Positions 37,501 through 45,200 of a DNA stretch of 64,000 bases are shown here, one piece after another. The notes beneath the pieces are model-generated. The model did not search any database. It was given only the letters and a program-made list of their open reading frames with translations, and had not been told where the DNA came from. Location of the stretch: the NCBI GenBank assembly GCA_031308135.1, contig JAHLJT010009419.1, positions 35,643,221-35,707,220 on the forward strand, in the 5' to 3' direction. The stretch's first letter is position 1. The number at the start of each line of letters is the position of its first letter. The DNA comes from Acheta domesticus. Taxonomy: Eukaryota; Arthropoda; Insecta; Orthoptera; Gryllidae. The translations under genes were made by a program, and so were the position numbers.

Positions 37501-40500
37501 ATTAAATTACTTACGACGCAGAAGCGGTTCTTTGTTATTTGCTAGAACACAGGCCATTTACATTATTTTGTCCACATGTGTCATTAATGCTCTCTTTCCC
37601 ACTCGCGATTTGGAAAACAATAAAATTCCAAATTGAGGTTTTTTTAATTTTGCTCAGTGAGGAACACAACAATTTCTTCCGCCTTTCCTCTTCTTTTTAT
37701 TCGCGGATTTACTCATTCAAGTTGTTCTTTCTATGCATCAATTTACTCGAATACTTGCACTCCAACATATACAACTTACGGTGGAATACAACTGCGGTCA
37801 CCGGACAACTTATAACTTTCGCCACCAGATGTCACTTTGGGCGTTGCTGGTCTGCCCCATGAAACTCCAGGAACCTTGACGTGTGCACGGCCATCTGTAA
37901 CGCGAGGACGAAGCGGTGTACCAAAAGAAAACAGGACATTCAAGGTTTCTAATGTTCATTCTTTGAAAAAGTTTAGCAATTATAAACTACAGCTAAGGAA
38001 AATTTAAAATAATCAATGTTAAGGGCCGGTTTCACCAACATACACCTAACGTGACGTTAGTAAACGAGCCGTTAAAATTAACTTCCTCGTTAAGATTTGT
38101 TCCGTTTCACCAACGTTTCCACGGCTTCTGTTAGCTAATCGCCAGTTAACTTTAATGGGTGTACAAAATGCATGAATATTTGCTTTTAGAAGGCCGTGAA
38201 CTGGAAACTATGGAGAATGAGCTCTCAATAGACAGAGAATAAAGAAACAAAACACAGTATACACTAGTATACACATTCTCTGCCATTTTATTGTGGTCAA
38301 TTGTGGTGCGTGTACAAGTTTTGTTGTTTTGTGGGTTATAATTTGCCATGTCAAAAAGAAGCAGATCCGCCAATTTTTCGGCAGAAGAAAAAGAAATTCT
38401 TGTAGACTTGCTCAACAAATATAAGATTATTACTAGCAGAAAAACGGATGGTGCTAAAAATAAATATAAAAATAATTTCTTCTTTCCCTGAAAACACGGG
38501 GACGCACAGACGGCATTTCCAGGCTTTCCAATTCGTCGTCGTCTTCCAGTACATACTGCAAAGCTCTTTCCATTTTCCTGAAACTGCGATGCCCGATGAC
38601 ACCGAAACCCGATATTTCCGATGCGCTGCCCACTAACCAAGCGTTAACTGCTGCTAACGGAATCACGCGTTAACTTTAACGGAAAGTTAACAGGCGTTAA
38701 AGTTTGGTGAAACACGTATTTTCTCTAACGGGCCGTTAAAATCTCCTAACATCCGGTTAGCGTGTTAACAAGCATTGGTGAAACCGGCCCTAATGATCAC
38801 TAGCTTAACATTGCGTCTACTATTTGGATGTTTTTAATATCCCAACAAACTATTGGAAACACTTTTTTCTAGGTTATTATCAAACCAATTCAATAAATAT
38901 AAGCATTTATTCACATTATTATTTGTAAAACACTGAAATATCTATATGTAAGATGTTATTTGATAAATGCCATCAATGGAGGTCTGAGATTAAAGAAACC
39001 AATAAGACAAGAAAATTAAAGTAATTGCGAGTGATTGATGAAGTTGAACAACCAAATGAAAAACAATGTTTTTGCTACGTATAATGCCACCTTATTTAAT
39101 CAACATGGTATTTTTTAAATCGCGAAAAGACACCGTGAAATTGTACTCTTTTGTTTTCGTTGGTTTTTGTCAGACCCAAACACTTAACACATGTTTATTT
39201 ATGAATGTCGACGCGCTGAATCCGAATCTGAATCTTGTGTGATATACCAACTATTCGGAAAAAGAGTAGTCTATCGCAGGTGGTTGCTAGGGGGATTTGG
39301 TATAAGATGGAAGTCGACTTTTTGTGAGGTAGAAAGTTCTGTTGGTTTTGAACGAGTGATAGTTGTAACCAAAAGTTCTGCGAAGTTGTATTCGTTCATT
39401 GAAGTAAAAATAAAATTGCTGATTGTATTGCAACCTGAAAGTGATTTAAGTTATTTAGGTGCAGCGCCCGCTAAGATCAGTCAGAAGTTGAATGGTGATC
39501 CAGAAGTGACAAAAATGTCTGCAAGCAACGAGCAAATCCGCAGCAATCAATAGCCAAAAAAACTTTCACGGAGGTTTCGCGTCCGCCGTATGGCGGGCGG
39601 GTCGGGTGGCCCAAACAGTTTCATGGTAAGCAAATGGTAGATTTGACATTCAGTAATAAAGAAGTAGAGATTTTGTTACACTTGAATTGCACGACCACTA
39701 CCACCTTCCAATTTTTTAAATCGTAAAAACCGTAGTGAAATTGTATTTTTCTTTCTTTTTTTGTTTTTTTTCGGGGGTTGTTGTCAGGCACAAAGATATG
39801 ACACGTTTCTCCGTGTATGTCGACGCGCTGAAACCAGCATTCCACCACGCCCATTTTTTAAACATTGCAAATAACTACCGTGAAATTATATTTTTTGTTT
39901 TGGGGATTGTTGTCAGACCCAACGACTTTTCACATGTTTCTCCAGGTACGACGACGCGCTAAATCTGAATCTAAAGCCAGAATTGCACCACCACCTTTCA
40001 ATTGTTTTTTAATCACTAAAAACCACCGTGAAATTGTAGACTGTAAATTTGAGGGCGGTTTTATGAGATTAAAAGACATATGGAGGGTGGTGTCGCAATT
40101 CTGGCTTCAGCTTCGAATTGAGAGCATCGACATACGTATAGAAACAAGTGTCAAGTCTTCGGGTCTGACAACGTCCGAAAACAAAAAATAAAATGTCAAG
40201 ATCGTTTTTTGCGATATAAAAAATAGGAGAGTGGTGGCGCAATTCTGTCCTCAGATTCGATATAAGCGCTTGAAATACAAAGAGAAAGACGAGTTAATGC
40301 TTTGGGTCCGACAACCTTTTTTTTTGTGTACCTGTGTAACAGTATTTTGAAGAGGATCACAAACCCACAACTTTACTCGCCCGGATTTATCGCTTCGTTC
40401 TAAAAACAGGTGTGTGAATTTGACCGGATGAATTTCGACAATTCTATATATTGTGAGAACTGTGATGCGCAAACAAAAAGTTCTATAATTCTTGGAAAAG

Positions 40501-42238
40501 AAATAGAGAAAAAGGTCTTCAAAAATTATCACAAAATTAAAACAAAAGCGAAGAACGTGTTACGGGTAGAAACTGGAAAAATCGAAATATTATCAGAGTT
40601 CTCAATGGTGGTCAAAAAGTTTTAGAAATCTCACAAAAAGTTTACAAGAGACTAACCAAATGACTGAGAAAAATAATTTTCATTTTCCCAGCATATAGCA
40701 AAAATAATCCTAACAAACATATTTCGTGCTTATCAAAGACACGACAAATGTTCTCAATAACAAATAACGACTTCTGACAAAAATTCTAATGAACATTTGG
40801 AAACACGAAGAAAAACAAAGGAAATGTTATGTAACTACGGGTTACTTTTCTTTGCTCATGGAAATTCCCACAGAAAGACGTTTCCTACACTTGTGTCAAA
40901 GAGTTCTGAGCCACTGGCAGAGTTCTAACGGAAGTTCGCACTTTTCTATTCAGACATCAAACACTAGTCAGTTCGTTGACTGAACTAACTCACGTCTTCT
41001 AAAGGAAGTCGTGTCTAATATCCTTAGGACATGCCTAAATGAATCGAAGTAAAAATGTGATCGAGAGATTTAAATAATAATTGTTGCTCGTTTGCTGGAT
41101 TCACTTTAAAACGTGTAACAAGTAAACAATACAATCCGACTTACAAAAATAATAAAATGTGAAAGAAATGGAACTAAATATTAACGTAACATTTTGTAAA
41201 TGTCTTGTAGTATAATTGTTACATCCACGTAAATGTAATATGATTATAATCCAAACTTTGGATTATAATCATATTAGTTGTTTCATTTGCTTTGCATGTC
41301 CTTTATAAATATTGCTACTCGTTTGGGGGAGTAAATAACCATAATTATCATGCATTGTAGGTATATTTTATTACATTGAACACTACACAACACACAATTT
41401 TTCACATTTCCTGTTCAGTTTATGAAATTTATTCTTGATATTATTGAGAAAAAAACAACAACAAAAAACAAACAAACCTTTCACTGCGTCAGGAACTCCT
41501 AAAATGTGTATTTCAGTTGAACTCTCGAAATCCATTTTCTTCAGCATTACATAACGTTCTCTACATAAATATTTCACCATATAGGTTTATGTACGAGAAA
41601 GTAAAAATTTACGAATTCATAGCTAGTTAACACTTTTTTAATGCAATGTAAGTGTCGTGTAATAGATCATATTTTTTTAAACAAAAGTTCGAGCTATCCA
41701 ACACCTCGGAAATGAACAATGAGTATTTGTATCACATACGACTTATAATTACTAAATACTCTCGTATCATAATACCTACTTTGAATCAAAGTTCATGCAT
41801 TTGAACTTTTCTTCAAAAATGAGTAAAACTCTATTTACCCATCAGTAGAAGTAATCGCTGAAAGATAGTATTGTTCTTCATTGACGGAACTCCAAATCTC
41901 TAAGGCCGTGATAATTCCCGGTCGCCTTCTGTGAATTGTGGAAATCCTATTATAATAACCAGACCCCAAAAGAGGTATACATGCCATTTAAATAACTTTA
42001 TTCCATTATTGTGCTTATGTTACTCGGTGGCAGAATACAGAAGTTTACATCTCTGTAAATAAAATTGGAGTGTCTGCTTGTGATGGCAAAATGACAGCTT
42101 TTTTATAATAGCATATGCTTTTTGAGGTGATAAAAACACTTAATTATTTTTAAGATTTTTGACTATTTGACCGGGCTCATTTCTGGAACTGCCAAAACGA
42201 TTTCAATGAGATTCTGGTTCTGAATAAAATAACGAATG

Positions 42239-42276
<38 letters not shown>

Positions 42277-45200
42277 TTCGTCCTTTCAGTTTCACCTCCT
42301 CCTCCTTAGTGCTTTTGTACACTTGGGGACTTCTGCTGTCTACTGGGACTAAAATAAAGGGACATTCTCTCTTTCACCTTTTCTCCTTCACCTCCTTTTT
42401 CTTTCCCTCAAGACACAAAAGTCAAATGCGTTGTCAAAAAAGCAATTATTAAGATACAGCATTTCGCGGTGCGTAGCTAAATTTATTAACAGCTGTACAT
42501 AACTGATTGTGATGGCATTGGTGTGCGCAGGCGTCCGCAGGGTGCGCGGTCGTGGGAGGGCGGCGTCGGCGGCAACGGGCGGCGGCGTTGGCTGCTGGTG
42601 CTGCTGTACGCGTGGGGGCTGCCCGCTGCGCTCACCGCCGTCTGCATCACCGCTCACCAGTACAAGGCGGAGGCCAAACGACGTGGCATCGTCACGCCCA
42701 CCTTCTTCGAGACCAGGACCTGTTTTGTAGAGCATCATCGTCAGTCGACGGACCTCCAAGGTACAGAAATATGGACCAAGGTGTATTTGAAAGAACATGT
42801 GATGGTGTGACTAGGGAATGAACGAATATGTAGAAATTGTTTGAAGCTGCTGCAGAAACTTGAAGACAAACTATGGATCACAAGAATAATGAGACAGTTT
42901 TAATTAAATAGATTATTTTCATTTAGTTTTAAAATATGTTGGTGAATCGTTTAGTCGATATCGTTTAGTCTGTCCAACTTTTTCAGCATTTTCAGACTTT
43001 CAAAATATTCTAGTTGATTCATAATATCATGTGACTGATTAAAAGAATTGAAGTATTTCGATAATTGTTGTTGCATGTTTTGGACGCAGGCCGTCGTGTG
43101 GAGGAGAGCCGAAAGCTTGGCGCTGTGTACTACTATTACCTGCCGTGTGCGGCGCTGGTGGTGGTCAACATGGTGTGCTTGGTGATGACAATTTGCCGCA
43201 TCCGCGAATTGCGCAGTGATGCCGCGTGCCTGAAGCAGGAGCCTGGCTTGCTCCAGAGGTACTGCGCATACGCTCACGTCCATCCCTCCTCTCTCTCTCT
43301 TTCTCTTTCTTTCGCTCTCCCGCCCTCTCTCGCTCTCTCACTCTCGCTCTCACTCTCGCTCGCTCTCTCTCGCTCGCACTTGCTCTCTCTCGCTCGCACT
43401 CGCTCTCTCTCGCTCGCACTCGCTCTCTCTCGCTCACACTCGCTCTCTCTCGCTCTCTCTCGCTCGCACTCGCTCTATCTCGCTCGCACTTGCTCTATCT
43501 CGCTCGCACTCGCTCTCGCTCTCGCTCTCTCTCTCTGTCGCTCTCCCCCTTTATATACTCTCTGCATACTGGTTTGCCGCGAATTAGCCTCTGGTTTATT
43601 ACAAGGAACTGAAAACAAGGCTATAAAGTACGTGCACATTCCTTTAAATAAAAAAAGGAAACATTTTTCAGTTTTACTGTCGGAGGAGCAAGTAGTGCAG
43701 ATTATCTGGTTTGCGTATTTCAGCACTTACCTTGACAACTCAGTATTAATTTAGTTTGAAGAACTACTATTCAGAGGCAGAACAGACTCCTTGGCTGACC
43801 GGAAATAGGCTTCTGAAATGTTTTCGTAAATGGGAGCTCTCGTGGAAGGAAATTCATATAATGCGAGATTCATTTAACTCAAATACAATTGAACTTTAGT
43901 GAACGATTACATGAATTACAATACGATTGACTGAGTGGTAACTAATTAGGGTGCCAATTATTCTTGCAACTGAGAGAAGACACGAAACACGTGGATCAGC
44001 TGATAGATAAACACAGCTGCTAACGTAAATAAAATAATTTAACAGAAATTGAACTTGGTACAAATTGAAATAAACATACTAAATGTATCGTTAGGTTGAA
44101 ATAAAGTCTGGCGTTGTGTCATGCTGAAAAACAGAGAAAGAAGCAATAACAATTGATAGCAAAATTCGTGTCATGGTTGCAGCAGATTCACCGAGAGCAT
44201 GCCCTTGGCATTGTAATGTCCCGATTCACAACTCTAAAACACTTGAGTGGGAGCAGAGTATCTGCCCCACGTAGTGAGACGTGGGTTCATGTCCAGGTAT
44301 AACGCGCGGCAACACATGATGATAACGCGAGACCAGGTGGCTCATCGGGTAAGATCAGTCTCTTACCAAAGAATGTAGAACTTAACATCATAGTCACGTT
44401 ATATATAATCTGGTTAGGACGAATTATACTCTGAAGATTAGTAGTCTCTAATAAGTAATACTCTGAAGATTAAATAGTGTTACCAAGCAATTCTGTTGTG
44501 TGAATTGTTGCAGAGGGATTAAATTGCTTACACAGCGTGAACAAATTAGTCAAGATCAGGATTCTGTATTTCTTATTATGAGAGTATTCAGCATTCTGGT
44601 ATAAATGACACTCCCGTTGACTAAAGCAGACTAACTTAGAGGGTGTGATCTGAAATGCAAGTTGTTGTTTGTAAGTGTGTATATGGGTGCGCATGCCTGT
44701 GTCTTTACAGACATTCTACAGAGTTGCTATGGACATCGGGAGTGCCAGAGCCGGTGTTCAGAGGGGTTGGTCAGAGAGTATTGCTCATAGCTAACCTATG
44801 CTAATTACGTGTTCATACCTCGCTAATGAACGTGAAGATGTGACTGGCAACGGGAATTCTAAAGACGATGTTAGAGGTCTGGCTACTGATCATAGAGCTT
44901 AAGCTATTCTAATGTTCTGGTTCGTGCTGTGAAGAGCGTAGATCCTAAACTATGCCAATGTGACGCACTTTGCTGCACGTGATGCTGGTATAATAACGGG
45001 TGTGCCGGAGCAGGTGTTAGGAGCTGGTTACGGGACGTAGGGCCTTAGCTACATAAATAAGTCTGAAGCGTGCTGCTGTAAGTGAAGCTGCTGCTGACGG
45101 CGAGCGTAATAGAGATGTATCAGGAGCTAAGCATAGTGGTTCAGCTTTGCTATTGTTCCTATCTATGCTGTGAAGGGTGTTCTTCCAAAGTTGTGTGAAG

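Larger units (their letters stand above)
38020..38793. mobile_element. PIF/Harbinger-type element, internally deleted (768 bp)
   Basis: Ends GGGCCGGTTTCACCAA at 38023 and TTGGTGAAACCGGCCC ending 38790, with TAA on each side (38020-38022 and 38791-38793). The 3-bp TAA duplication and these ends fit PIF/Harbinger. Inside are two gene starts facing each other: a Myb-like protein start on the plus strand and a transposase start on the minus strand. It therefore looks like a full element that lost its middle. Confidence 0.85.

Noticed and set aside
43065..43754. 229-aa open frame spanning the TM5 exon and beyond
   Set aside because: Only 43090-43258 fits the receptor; the rest is the CT-rich minisatellite translated as Ser/Leu repeats.
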